Assembly: GCA_964444665.1 (NCBI GenBank) | Contig: CAYUIE010000001.1 | Location: 248,001-312,000, forward strand | Length of the DNA: 64,000 nt | DNA from: CAYZTY01 sp964444665 | GTDB lineage: Bacteria > Planctomycetota > Phycisphaerae > Sedimentisphaerales > CAYZTY01 | Reading direction: 5' to 3' | Translations under genes and position numbers: made by a program | Shown here: positions 26,234-35,140 of the stretch, one piece after another | How the letters are laid out: each line of letters opens with the position of its first letter | Position numbering within the stretch: the first letter of the stretch is position 1 | Notes under the pieces: generated by a model | Databases searched by the model: none | The model's input: the letters and a program-made list of their open reading frames with translations, nothing else | Told to the model about the DNA's origin: nothing

Positions 26234-27411
26234 ACCGACAGAATTCGGGACAATTTGTAAGACGCGACATTCAGGCCCATATTTCTTCCGATGCATTGCT
26301 GAATAATATCGAACAGCTAAGGAGTCTTTGCGCGCCGAGCGTGAAATTTTGTGCGGTGGTTAAGACTAATGCTTACGGCCACGGCATAAAGGAAGTAATC
26401 GGCCTGCTTAAAGATGCAAAGGTTGATTTTTTTGCAGTTGCCAGTGTTTTTGAGGCACTGCATATAGCACCCGATATCAACAAACAATCAATCCTCATTC
26501 TGCAGCCTATACATCCTGGCCTGGGTGATGAGTATGTTATTGCCGCCGCCCAGAAGGGTTTTCACTGGTCAATCGCTTCACTTCAGGCAGCCGAGTATGC
26601 AACGTCGGTTCTTGCTGGCGAAAACGGCACACTAAATTTGCATATCAATGTTGAAACGGGTATGGACCGCTGTGGAATCGAACCTGAACTGGTGCCAAAG
26701 CTGATTGACTGCATTGACGCGTCGCTGAATTTAAACTTGGCCGGTATTTATACCCACTTTGCCACCGCGGACGAGGACGATTTGTCCTTTGCTTATGAGC
26801 AACTAAGTGTCTTTAAGGATTTTCTTGCTCACATCGGCCTGGCCTCACGTAAGGACCTTTTGGTTCACGCCGCCAATAGTGCCGCGACAATAAAGATGCC
26901 CGAATCTCATTTTGATATGGTCCGTTGCGGTATCGCTATGTACGGCTATTTCTCTCGCCGCCAGGCTAATCCCCCGATAAGGCTTACTCCCGTAATGAAG
27001 GTACAGGCCCCGATTATTCAGCTAAAAAAGGTGCAGGAAGGAAAATCCGTCAGTTATGGCCGCTCCTTTATAGCGCAACGGGACACTCTTGTTGCCGCTA
27101 TCCCCTTTGGTTATGGCGATGGCTATAAGCGAATTTTCTCAAACGCTGCGAAAATGAAAATCGGTCAAACCCTTATCCCTGTTATTGGAAAAGTGTGTAT
27201 GGACCAGTTGATGCTTGACGTTACGGATGTAAGCGGGGTCGCTGTAGGACAAATGGTGACAATACTCGAGGACAGCCACGACTCTCCCTGTGGAGCTTAT
27301 AGTCTTGCTGGTTTGGCCGATACTATTTGCTATGAGGTTTTAACGAATATCGGCCCACACGTTAGCCGCATCGTTCATCAGGCCCCCTTCAAGAATCTAA
27401 AATTTCACTGA
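26230..27411 (+). CDS. alr: alanine racemase
   Basis: 393 residues. AVVKTNAYGHG (42-52) holds the PLP lysine K45 in the usual AVVKADAYGHG context. The C-terminal beta domain has VSYGRSF and IPFGYGDGYKR, with the catalytic Tyr region, and GKVCMDQLMLDVT. It makes D-alanine for peptidoglycan. The start ATG overlaps the TGA of the glycosyltransferase gene, so both are probably co-translated. Convergent with the PEP-CTERM gene only 20 bp away. Confidence 0.95.
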   Translation: MNRQNSGQFVRRDIQAHISSDALLNNIEQLRSLCAPSVKFCAVVKTNAYGHGIKEVIGLLKDAKVDFFAVASVFEALHIAPDINKQSILILQPIHPGLGDEYVIAAAQKGFHWSIASLQAAEYATSVLAGENGTLNLHINVETGMDRCGIEPELVPKLIDCIDASLNLNLAGIYTHFATADEDDLSFAYEQLSVFKDFLAHIGLASRKDLLVHAANSAATIKMPESHFDMVRCGIAMYGYFSRRQANPPIRLTPVMKVQAPIIQLKKVQEGKSVSYGRSFIAQRDTLVAAIPFGYGDGYKRIFSNAAKMKIGQTLIPVIGKVCMDQLMLDVTDVSGVAVGQMVTILEDSHDSPCGAYSLAGLADTICYEVLTNIGPHVSRIVHQAPFKNLKFH

Positions 27412-27430
27412 TGTTGTTGGTTAAATCTGT

Positions 27431-28153
27431 TTATCTTCGTCGCCGCAGGAAAAGTCCTCCAAGCCCCAGCAACGCAATCGTCATCGGCTCGGGAATTAAA
27501 ACATAAAGCACCAGGTCGCCAAGCTCGCCTTCTACGGCATACCTCCACGCCGGATATGGTGCTGTGCCGGCACCATTCTCATAAGGTGCAATTCGTGTCG
27601 AGCCGGCCAGCGTCAGGTCAATGTTGACCAGACCGTCTTCTTCGCAGTGCAATAACAGATTCCAGACCAGCACTGTGGGGCTAGTTGGGGGATTGCCGTT
27701 CTCATCGCCCTCAATGTACCCGGTAAGCACTCCACCTGTCATGCTTGCGATCCGGTTGCCTACAATCAATGGCTGATAGTTTTCCGGTGTCCCGTCATTA
27801 TAGCCGGATTGGGCCCAAACGCCGAAGTCCGCATGGTGTTGAAGGTCATCACCATATCGTAGACCGGTCTTGGCGTTGTAAAGGCCGGGCACTTCGAGTG
27901 TGGCGGGACCGGTTACATGCAGGTCTAAGTCCATACCGTCCATAATATAACCATCGTAACTCGACCAGCTTGGATGCGGGTTGTAGTTCAGGATGATCGC
28001 AATCTCAATGGTTTCGCTTGGAAGTAGCGGGTTGGTTGGTGTGCCGTCATGGCCCAAATCACTCAAGCCAACCGTAACTACGTCGATGACAGTCGCATTC
28101 GCCAGCGGGGTCATTCCAAGAATCAGCATTAATGTTAATACCTTTTTCATCAT
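27431..28153 (-). CDS. secreted PEP-CTERM sorting-domain protein
   Basis: 240 residues from the ATG at 28153 (AGAAGG about 7 bp upstream). A signal peptide (KKVLTLMLILGMTPLANA) precedes a beta-rich ectodomain. The C-terminus reads IPEPMTIALLGLGGLFLRRRR: PEP motif, hydrophobic helix and arginine cluster, the classical exosortase target. Its N-terminal ~190 residues are closely related to the next gene (28290-29240), whose C-terminus is instead dockerin-like. Function of the ectodomain is unknown. Confidence 0.88.
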   Translation of the reverse strand: MMKKVLTLMLILGMTPLANATVIDVVTVGLSDLGHDGTPTNPLLPSETIEIAIILNYNPHPSWSSYDGYIMDGMDLDLHVTGPATLEVPGLYNAKTGLRYGDDLQHHADFGVWAQSGYNDGTPENYQPLIVGNRIASMTGGVLTGYIEGDENGNPPTSPTVLVWNLLLHCEEDGLVNIDLTLAGSTRIAPYENGAGTAPYPAWRYAVEGELGDLVLYVLIPEPMTIALLGLGGLFLRRRR

Positions 28154-28289
28154 TACCAAACCTTCTTCTGATTTTCTCTGCTCATTAGCAGTTTACTTAA
28201 CTTAGCAACTGCCTGCTGCAGAGTTAAACAAATAAAAGGCTCTTATTTAAACTGAAACATACTACACTTAAACCACATTTTGCCACACA

Positions 28290-29240
28290 CTAAGATGGCG
28301 GCCACGTGCCACCAGGCATGCAATCACCGGGCACGTCTGTGACTATGAAGGAATCTTTAAAGATGTAGAAATCATCGATGTCAACATCGCCATTCCTGTC
28401 AAAGTCGGCACATGGGTCATAATCGGCATCGGGATAATGGTAGCCGAAAGAATCTTTGAAGATATAAAAATCATCGATGTTAACTTTCAGGTCGTCATTG
28501 TAGCAGTCACCGTGGCACTGCCCACTGGGCCAGTTTTCCCAGCAGTAAGGCGGCATATTTGTGTCGCTGGCGCTGCAATAAATCTCTAAATCACCAAGAT
28601 CGTTTTCCACGGCCCACCTCCACTCGGGATAGGGATTATTGCCGGTAATGTCTGTGTAGTCTGCGATTTGTGTTGAATCATACAAATCATACAACGTCAG
28701 GTCAACATTGATTACACCAACTTCTTCGCAATACAGGAACAGGTTCCAGACCAGCAATGTTGGGGAATTGGGGGGATTGCCGTTCTCATCACCCGCGATG
28801 AGACCTGAAAGCACTAGGCCGCCCGTCATGTACTCGATAGCGTTGTTTACAATCATCGGCTCGTAGCCTTCCGGCGTCCCGTCGCAGTTACCCGATTGAG
28901 CCCATACATCAAAATCCGAGTGATGCCTAAGGTCATCGCCAACTCGTAGACCGGTCTTGGTATTATAAATACCGGGCACATCGAGTGTGGCGTAACCGCT
29001 TACTTCCAGACCAAGGCTCATGACGGACAAAGCGTAACCATCGTAGCTCGTCCAGCCGCCTGGATATGGATTGTAGTTCAGGATGATGCCAATCTCGATG
29101 GTCTCGCTGGGCCATAGCGGATTGTTTGGTGTGCCGTCATGGCCAAGATCGCTCACGCCGACCGTAACAACGTCGATGACACTCGCGTTCGCCAACGAGG
29201 CAGTTCCAAAAACCAGCATCAGTGCTAATACCTTTTTCAT
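28290..29240 (-). CDS. secreted protein with C-terminal dockerin-like module, paralogue of the PEP-CTERM protein
   Basis: 316 residues; start ATG at 29240 chosen because AGGAGG lies 10 bp upstream. Signal peptide KKVLALMLVFGTASLANA. The ectodomain matches the PEP-CTERM neighbour closely (IDVVTVGVSDLGHDGTP; PSETIEIGIILNYNP). The last ~85 residues are a duplicated dockerin-like calcium module with two VNIDDFYIFKDSF / DIDDFYIFKDSF segments and GDCYNDD. Such modules are frequent on secreted planctomycete proteins; a cohesin partner is not seen here. Confidence 0.85.
   Translation of the reverse strand: MKKVLALMLVFGTASLANASVIDVVTVGVSDLGHDGTPNNPLWPSETIEIGIILNYNPYPGGWTSYDGYALSVMSLGLEVSGYATLDVPGIYNTKTGLRVGDDLRHHSDFDVWAQSGNCDGTPEGYEPMIVNNAIEYMTGGLVLSGLIAGDENGNPPNSPTLLVWNLFLYCEEVGVINVDLTLYDLYDSTQIADYTDITGNNPYPEWRWAVENDLGDLEIYCSASDTNMPPYCWENWPSGQCHGDCYNDDLKVNIDDFYIFKDSFGYHYPDADYDPCADFDRNGDVDIDDFYIFKDSFIVTDVPGDCMPGGTWPPS
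28305..28520 (-). repeat. dockerin-like module, DNA repeat copy 1
   Basis: This stretch is highly similar at the nucleotide level to 29343-29560: both run from the GGCAC/TCTGTGACTATGAAGG area to the TAACTTTCAGGTCGT area, with scattered, mostly silent differences. It encodes the duplicated DDFYIFKDSF module and indicates a recent module duplication or gene conversion. Confidence 0.8.
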
Positions 29241-29327
29241 AATCGCCAAGCCTCCTTCTAAAGTCTCTACTAACCGGCAGTTTTCTTAATCTTCCTCTCG
29301 GCGCAGATAACTAATGAAAACCTTTTA

Positions 29328-30131
29328 CTACTCTGGCGGCCATACACCACCAGGCGGGCAATCGCCAGGCACATCTGTGACTATGAAGGAATCTTTAAAG
29401 ATGTAGAAATCATCGATGTCAACATTGCCATCCCTGTCAAAGTCGGCACATGGGTCATAATTGGCATGGGGATAACTGTACCCGAAAGAGTCTTTGAAGA
29501 GATAAAAATCATCGATGTTAACTTTCAGGTCGTTGCCATAGCAGTCACCGTGGCATTGTCCAGGCCAGGTCCAGCAGTCGGGCACGAGTAATACATCGCA
29601 GCCGGTACTCGTGATGCCGACGGATGCGCCGCTTTCCAGCACAACACCGCCGCGAATATTATCAATTTGAAAGCTGATATGGCAGCAGGGGTCGGTGTCG
29701 ACATTGTCAAGATAAAGCTTATACAGCGTTCCGCTGTCCGAAGGCCCCGATAGGTTCGGTTCGTATAACGAACCCATTTCGAGAATCACGCGACTTGTGC
29801 CTATGCCTGTACCTTCCGCACCCGGGGCGTCGTTCGGTGCAACGGGAGTACCCCACTTAATATCATTTAGGTCGGTAAGGTCAATCGTGCCGGGGAAAAT
29901 ACCATACTTGTTACCATCGCCTCCACTGTAATCATTAACATCGGCGATAATTGCAAGGTTCTCGTTGATGCTGACATCGAGCGCAAATGCTCTGACCTTT
30001 GATGATTCGCCTGATACAGAGTATTCGATACGAGCGATGCCGATATCCTCTTCATAACAGTTAATATTCACGGCCCCCAGGGTTGGTACGGCAAGTAGCA
30101 GAGTCACTATCAAAAACGTCCATTTTTTCAT
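29328..30131 (-). CDS. secreted protein with dockerin-like C-terminus
   Basis: 267 residues from the ATG at 30131; an ATG four codons upstream abuts the AAGG and is less likely. Signal peptide KKWTFLIVTLLLAVPTLGA. The ectodomain (~20-180) is unrelated to its two neighbours; it resembles cohesin-/dockerin-associated beta domains only loosely (IEYSVSGESSKVRAFALDVS), and I do not assign it. The C-terminal ~85 residues are nearly identical to the dockerin-like module of the preceding gene. All three genes share orientation. Confidence 0.8.
   Translation of the reverse strand: MKKWTFLIVTLLLAVPTLGAVNINCYEEDIGIARIEYSVSGESSKVRAFALDVSINENLAIIADVNDYSGGDGNKYGIFPGTIDLTDLNDIKWGTPVAPNDAPGAEGTGIGTSRVILEMGSLYEPNLSGPSDSGTLYKLYLDNVDTDPCCHISFQIDNIRGGVVLESGASVGITSTGCDVLLVPDCWTWPGQCHGDCYGNDLKVNIDDFYLFKDSFGYSYPHANYDPCADFDRDGNVDIDDFYIFKDSFIVTDVPGDCPPGGVWPPE
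29343..29560 (-). repeat. dockerin-like module, DNA repeat copy 2
   Basis: Second copy of the repeat at 28305-28520. It begins after a different ectodomain, so the boundary of similarity marks the module edge. Confidence 0.8.
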
Positions 30132-30585
30132 AGCTAACACCATCCTTTCTTCCTTATTGCAGGATTACACAACCTGTAATGCCTTGGTTCTCATATCGAA
30201 AGCGATTTACTTGCTGATTAATTTGTCTTTCCCCCAAAACTTTTACAAGCCTGAGGCCTGTAATTGCCTGCAACCGGGTAATTAGGCAAAACGATTGCCG
30301 GCTGGCGGTAAGCACAAGACGATAGGAAAGTGAATTCTTCACGTCCTACTCCTTGCTGAGTGGTAAAACAGCACTAATCGCCTATATGGCAATATCGTGA
30401 AGGTCACAAAATGCCCATTTATTTAAACATAACAGAGCATTAAACCTGAATCAAGGGGAAAATTAAGATTTATTGTTTTTTTATATGTATAGACTGAAAA
30501 AGACTAATTATGGGCACATATAAGGAGAAATCGGAGTTGGCTGGGAGATATTGCCGTAGTAGAGTGAATCTGATATTATGGCGGT
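30132..30585. other. 454-bp intergenic region between divergent genes, with inverted repeats
   Basis: It separates the minus-strand dockerin-like gene and the plus-strand cyclotransferase fusion. Two inverted repeats lie side by side near 30254-30294: AGCCTGAGGCCT and TTGCCT...AGGCAA (14-nt loop). They would be in the 5' leader of the minus-strand gene, so a structured leader is possible. A 62-codon ORF here (30154-30342) has no family features and is not called. No clear sigma70 promoter was found. Confidence 0.4.
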
Positions 30586-32526
30586 ATGAAGCTGTCGAAA
30601 GTCAATTTGTTTGTCTATGGCTCGCTGCGGGACGGCAAGATTTTTAAAAGTGTCAGCGGACTGGGCTTTAGTCTGAAGCCGTCGCGGGCCGGCCAAGGTT
30701 ATCTGTTCGCAGAGCAGGCATTGCTTGGGGGGTACAGAAGGGTCAGCCCAGACAATGTTTATTTCTATGCGGTGCGGGATTCTGCGGCGCGGACTGAAGG
30801 CTTCCTGATTCATGATGTTCCGGCATCGGCCTTGGCGGAAATTGACCGATACGAAGGAAAACGTTATCAGCGGGAGAACGTCAAGGTCAACACTGCAAAC
30901 GGCCTTGTCAAAGCCCAAACCTACCTGGCTAGATTTGAAACGCTTCGGCGGCATTTTGGTGACAGATTCCACGTCAATCTCATACATGAGTTGTGGCTTC
31001 GCAAGAGAATCGAGAAGTTTTTCAAAAAGCACACTCGTCCGGGAGAGCGTTCCTCGGATGCCCGGCTGGAACGCCGTGCTCATAGGGAGCTGTTGGCAAC
31101 CACCGAGAGAGATTTGGTGATAAGCCATTATCGCTCCGATGCCTTCAGTGATTTTTATCTCGAACATGAGCTGGACAGGCCGCGACCCAGCATTAGACAT
31201 TTATATGATGAGCCTCCCGCACAGCCGTTTATAAATAACTACCTCACTCTGGTTGTAAAGCAGGTTCTGCTAAATCAATTCGCCGAGAAAATTCAGGCCC
31301 GATACCGCTTTGAGCTCGAACATCTGCGCAACTCTGAAAGATATTTTAACCATTCGATTAGCGTTCTTGTCGGCTTGAAGATGATAAATGCCCATAGCCG
31401 GGATGTAGATTTGATTATCGAGCGTTGTCTGGAGACGTTGCCTTATCGGAAATACGACCTGTTCGATTACGTCAAATATGCGGTCAGGGCTGCCGATAGT
31501 ATATTCGATTGGCGCGTGGCCAGGGCACAATTGCAGCGGATTTCTGACAATCTTCAGCCGGGTCTTACACCACTTGGGGCTGAGATTGAGTTAAGTAATC
31601 TCGGCTTCAGGACCATAGCACGGCCCGGCCGGCAGGAACCGGCCAGCGATCTGATCTATGACGGCTTTAAATACTTTTACGATTTTCATCTCGATATTTT
31701 GTCCTGGAAGCTCGGTGGTTATATCGACGACCATAGTGGTAGGACCGACAATGCAAGACGCCGAGGTTTTTTGGAACTGGCGCCCGGCCGACTTAATACC
31801 GCAAAGGAACTGTCCAGGCCGGCGACTGCCGACCCCTGGTTGCTGAACCAGCTCATTCACGAAATTGCACTTTTTTACGATGTTGCACCGCACAGTCTGC
31901 ATCTTTCATATCAGCTTCGCAGAAAACAAATTGGCGGGCAAAAGCTTCTGCCTCTGGGCTTTGTTAAATGCCTGCTTGTGCTCGGTGGAGGATTGCAGCG
32001 GGCCGATACGGGCCGGCTGTGGGTATCGAGGATGGACCACGATGAAATCGAAGAATACAGGTATGGAGAGGAACTCGTATTTGCCCGTACGAGTAAGCGT
32101 ATGTGGTATATGGGCGAGGACGAGATTGCCGACAAAACACCGAGTCATGCCGTGACGAATGTCCAGCAGTATAAATTTATTCGATTAGACCGGCGGGCGA
32201 ATTACGAGCCGGTGATTCTGGCACTGAAGGGTCTTCAGCTGGCGTATAATCCTGCGGATTACTTAACCAGTGAGCAACTCAGGGCAAGTAAAAAACTTCG
32301 TCAGGAATTCAGCCAGCTTAAGAAATGGGCGGCTGACCCCACACCCATTGGGCCGCAGACCAGGGCCAGGTTCCTCGATGTTGTTAGGACCGGCCTGATG
32401 AATGAGTATATTCGTCGGCCAGCTCACAAGTTACACTACATCGATTGGGCATTGAGCGCGATTGATGTGCAATTGCGAATCTTTAATCAGCAACTGAAAA
32501 AGCCCCCGCAGCAGAACAATATTTAG
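30586..32526 (+). CDS. gamma-glutamylcyclotransferase (AIG2-like) fused to a putative glutamine-synthetase-fold amidoligase
   Basis: 646 residues. The N-terminal ~120 are a GGCT/AIG2 domain: NLFVYGSLRDGKIF (7-20) and EIDRYEGKRYQRENV (85-99). After a helical linker (~130-320), the C-terminal part has GAEIEL (331-336), DDHSG (381-385) and FLELAPGR (395-402). This spacing of acidic residues recalls the GxExE and E-x-x-x-x-R motifs of GCS2/amidoligase (PF12224-like) enzymes. Published genome-context work on amidoligases reports association with GGCT domains, so a cycle of gamma-glutamyl ligation and release is plausible. The second assignment is inference. Confidence 0.6.
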   Translation: MKLSKVNLFVYGSLRDGKIFKSVSGLGFSLKPSRAGQGYLFAEQALLGGYRRVSPDNVYFYAVRDSAARTEGFLIHDVPASALAEIDRYEGKRYQRENVKVNTANGLVKAQTYLARFETLRRHFGDRFHVNLIHELWLRKRIEKFFKKHTRPGERSSDARLERRAHRELLATTERDLVISHYRSDAFSDFYLEHELDRPRPSIRHLYDEPPAQPFINNYLTLVVKQVLLNQFAEKIQARYRFELEHLRNSERYFNHSISVLVGLKMINAHSRDVDLIIERCLETLPYRKYDLFDYVKYAVRAADSIFDWRVARAQLQRISDNLQPGLTPLGAEIELSNLGFRTIARPGRQEPASDLIYDGFKYFYDFHLDILSWKLGGYIDDHSGRTDNARRRGFLELAPGRLNTAKELSRPATADPWLLNQLIHEIALFYDVAPHSLHLSYQLRRKQIGGQKLLPLGFVKCLLVLGGGLQRADTGRLWVSRMDHDEIEEYRYGEELVFARTSKRMWYMGEDEIADKTPSHAVTNVQQYKFIRLDRRANYEPVILALKGLQLAYNPADYLTSEQLRASKKLRQEFSQLKKWAADPTPIGPQTRARFLDVVRTGLMNEYIRRPAHKLHYIDWALSAIDVQLRIFNQQLKKPPQQNNI

Positions 32527-32532
32527 GGGAAT

Positions 32533-33015
32533 TTAAAGGTCTTTCTTGTAGTGCTGCCGGTATTTTCTTTTTCTCTTTAGCTTTCGTATGGCAATTCTTA
32601 CTACTTCGTCATGGTCAAAACCCATTGACGGCAGCTTATTTATATCGAACCATTTCGCTTCTTTGGCGTCGTCGCCCGCCCTTATTCTGGTTTGGCCCGC
32701 CTCGGCAATGCCGAAAAAGACAACGCTGATATTTCTGCCGCGAGGATCCCGGCCGATGTGACCGAAGGCCCGCATCTGTTCGAGTTTTATGCCTACAAGA
32801 CCTGTTTCTTCCCTTAATTCTCTTTTGACCGCATCGGCTAATTCCTCATCCATATCCACAAAGCCGCCGGGCAGGGCCCATTTATCTTTGAACGGTTCAT
32901 TGGCACGTTTGATAAGCAGCAAGTGGCCCCGTCCTTTGATGAAAGTAAAAACCGCCGCGTCAACGGTAACCATTGGACGCGGCCAATCATAAGTATATTT
33001 GCGACGTTTTCCCAT
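32533..33015 (-). CDS. NUDIX hydrolase
   Basis: 160 residues. The NUDIX box is clear: GGFVDMDEELADAVKRELREETGLVG matches G-x5-E-x7-REUxEExGU. The protein begins KRRKYTYDWPRPMVTVDAAVF and ends in a basic RKLKRKRKYRQH tail. It hydrolyses a nucleoside diphosphate linked to another moiety, perhaps ADP-ribose or an oxidised nucleotide; the substrate cannot be told. Convergent with the cyclotransferase fusion gene (6 bp gap). Confidence 0.92.
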   Translation of the reverse strand: MGKRRKYTYDWPRPMVTVDAAVFTFIKGRGHLLLIKRANEPFKDKWALPGGFVDMDEELADAVKRELREETGLVGIKLEQMRAFGHIGRDPRGRNISVVFFGIAEAGQTRIRAGDDAKEAKWFDINKLPSMGFDHDEVVRIAIRKLKRKRKYRQHYKKDL

Positions 33016-33144
33016 TTAACAGAACTTTCTTATATACTTTTCACGGCTATGCAGTGATTGATGATTCCAAGAAACAGTGTAAATCCTGAGTTGAGCAATG
33101 TCTAACAAAAAGCGGTGTAAATCGCGGGAGAAGTTGCGTACAAT

Positions 33145-35082
33145 ATGGCTGCTATGGTTTTCTCAAAGAAAGATAAAGGTATAGTACTCAGAGTAGGTCG
33201 GCTGAGGTTTACCGATGGTTGGAAGGGATTGGTTTGCCTGAGTGATTCGTTAGGCAGGATGTTTTCCGTAGCTGATTGGACGGAGTGTTTGGCAAAACCA
33301 GGATTAGTTCTCGAGAATTATGAAGAAATTCTAAAGAAAGAGGGTTCTTCGCTTGTCGTGCAGAAAAATATCGCGATAGGGCCCCAGACCCTTCCTGTAG
33401 TGATGAAATACGATACTCGGCGCGGGGGTTTTGGGGGGTGGCTGAGGTCGTTATGTCCCGGCAGGGCGGTTAGAAATTTCAGGACGGCAATCAGGCTGTT
33501 TGAAGGTAGCGTCCCGGTAGCGGCACCTGTCGCAGCAATTTATAAAAGAAAATATCTCTCAGTCGTGGAGAGTATATATGTTGCTGAGTATGTCGAAGGC
33601 AGCGCCAATTTATATAATTTCCTGACGGAACAATTGCCCGGTAAAAGTATGAAGCAGTACGCTATAAAGAAGCAGCTGGCAGAGCAGATTGCGGGCATTC
33701 TGGCGAAACTGCACAGGATGGGACTCTGGCACCGTGACGCCAAAGCAAGCAATTTTGTCGCATACAAACAGGCCGATGGGCGATGCGTGTTAAAGCTTGT
33801 GGATATGGATGGCATAAAGCGTTATATGCTTTGCCGTCGACGGCGGCAATTTCAGCCTTTATGGCGGCTGGCCGCTTCACTTGTGGGACTTGTTAATCGC
33901 AGTGATTACTTGCGGACATTTACACTTTACTGTAACCTTTGCGATATTCGGGAAGGGAGGCGGCAAATTTACCGCCGGCTTGCCGCAAGGGCAAGGGCCA
34001 AATGGCTGCTGGGTTTGGAAAAGACGCGAAAATTGAAGGACGGTTACAATAACATACTGATAATAAAACCGAGTTCTTTGGGGGATATAGTACTGGCGCT
34101 GCCGGCGCTTTCAGCGCTTCGAAAAAGTTTTCCGAATGCGCGTATTTGCTGGCTGGCGCGTCCGGACTTTGCGCCGTTACTTCAGAATCATCCACATTTG
34201 GATGAGATAATTACATTCGACCGTAAGTTCCTGGGTAAGGCGTGGTATAATACCGCGGCGCTACGGGAATTAGTTGTGCTGATAAAGCGACTTCGCGAAG
34301 AGCGATTTGATGCGGTCTTTGATTTTCAGGGGCTTTTGCGAACAGGGCTTCTCAGTTGGCTTAGCGGCTGTAAAGGACGTTTTGGGATGGCTAATGCAAG
34401 AGAGCTCGGCCACCTTTTTTATAATCGGAAAGTCACTCAGGGTCGCAGTTGTATACATTTGGTTGATTATTATAGAAGTATTGTGGAAGCTTCGGGGGCA
34501 AAGTTAGACGAGGTTGAGTTTTTACTGCCGTCTCAAGGAAAGGACGAAAGACAGGTTGAGCAATTGCTGACTAAGCGCGGGGCCGATAAGAAAAATTACG
34601 CGGTCTTTGTGCTGGGCTCGGCGCATACTGAAAAGTGCTGGCCGGTCGAAAAGTACGCAGTACTTGCGGACAAAATAGCTGTGCAATTCGGGCTCAACAT
34701 AGTAGTTGTTGGCATGGAGGCCGAGAAGCGGATTACAACGCGTTTGAAAATACTGGCAAAAACTGCCGTTGTGGATTTTACCTGCTTAACAAGCATTCCT
34801 GAGCTTGTAGCTTTGCTGCGAGGCGCCCGGATTGTCGTGAGCAATGATACGGGGCCGGGACATATAGCTGGTGCCCTCGGTGTTCCGGTGGTGTTGATTT
34901 TTGGGCCGACCAACCCGGCAAGAGTGGCTCCTTATGGGAGGAGCGAAACGATAGTAGTAGTTGACGGTGATAAACGTGGTCTGGAGCTGCGCAGTTCAGA
35001 TACGAGACACCGGATTGATGCTATCGAGGTTAAGCAGGTCTATGCGAAGGTTTCTGAGCAACTGATGCCGGGGCATCCATAA
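33145..35082 (+). CDS. fusion of a WaaP/Kdo-kinase-like protein kinase and a GT9 heptosyltransferase-like glycosyltransferase
   Basis: 645 residues. Residues ~1-295 are a protein-kinase-fold LPS kinase: VVMK (85-88, ATP lysine), LHRMGLWHRDAKASN (189-203, catalytic H-R-D and N) and LVDMDG (218-223, metal Asp). Residues ~303-645 are a GT9 enzyme: ILIIKPSSLGDIVLALPAL at its start and VSNDTGPGHIAGALGVPVVLIFGPTNP in the sugar-nucleotide region. WaaP-type kinases phosphorylate LPS core sugars and GT9 enzymes add heptose; here both jobs seem joined in one chain. The Kdo gene kdsB lies downstream in the window. Confidence 0.85.
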   Translation: MAAMVFSKKDKGIVLRVGRLRFTDGWKGLVCLSDSLGRMFSVADWTECLAKPGLVLENYEEILKKEGSSLVVQKNIAIGPQTLPVVMKYDTRRGGFGGWLRSLCPGRAVRNFRTAIRLFEGSVPVAAPVAAIYKRKYLSVVESIYVAEYVEGSANLYNFLTEQLPGKSMKQYAIKKQLAEQIAGILAKLHRMGLWHRDAKASNFVAYKQADGRCVLKLVDMDGIKRYMLCRRRRQFQPLWRLAASLVGLVNRSDYLRTFTLYCNLCDIREGRRQIYRRLAARARAKWLLGLEKTRKLKDGYNNILIIKPSSLGDIVLALPALSALRKSFPNARICWLARPDFAPLLQNHPHLDEIITFDRKFLGKAWYNTAALRELVVLIKRLREERFDAVFDFQGLLRTGLLSWLSGCKGRFGMANARELGHLFYNRKVTQGRSCIHLVDYYRSIVEASGAKLDEVEFLLPSQGKDERQVEQLLTKRGADKKNYAVFVLGSAHTEKCWPVEKYAVLADKIAVQFGLNIVVVGMEAEKRITTRLKILAKTAVVDFTCLTSIPELVALLRGARIVVSNDTGPGHIAGALGVPVVLIFGPTNPARVAPYGRSETIVVVDGDKRGLELRSSDTRHRIDAIEVKQVYAKVSEQLMPGHP

Positions 35083-35140
35083 GCAAAAAGGCAGGTAGTT
35101 TTTTACACATAACCCTGTGTATAAGCATTCATAGAATTTC

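Noticed and set aside
30154..30342. 62-codon minus-strand ORF in the leader of the dockerin-like gene
   Set aside because: No family features; more likely a structured leader.
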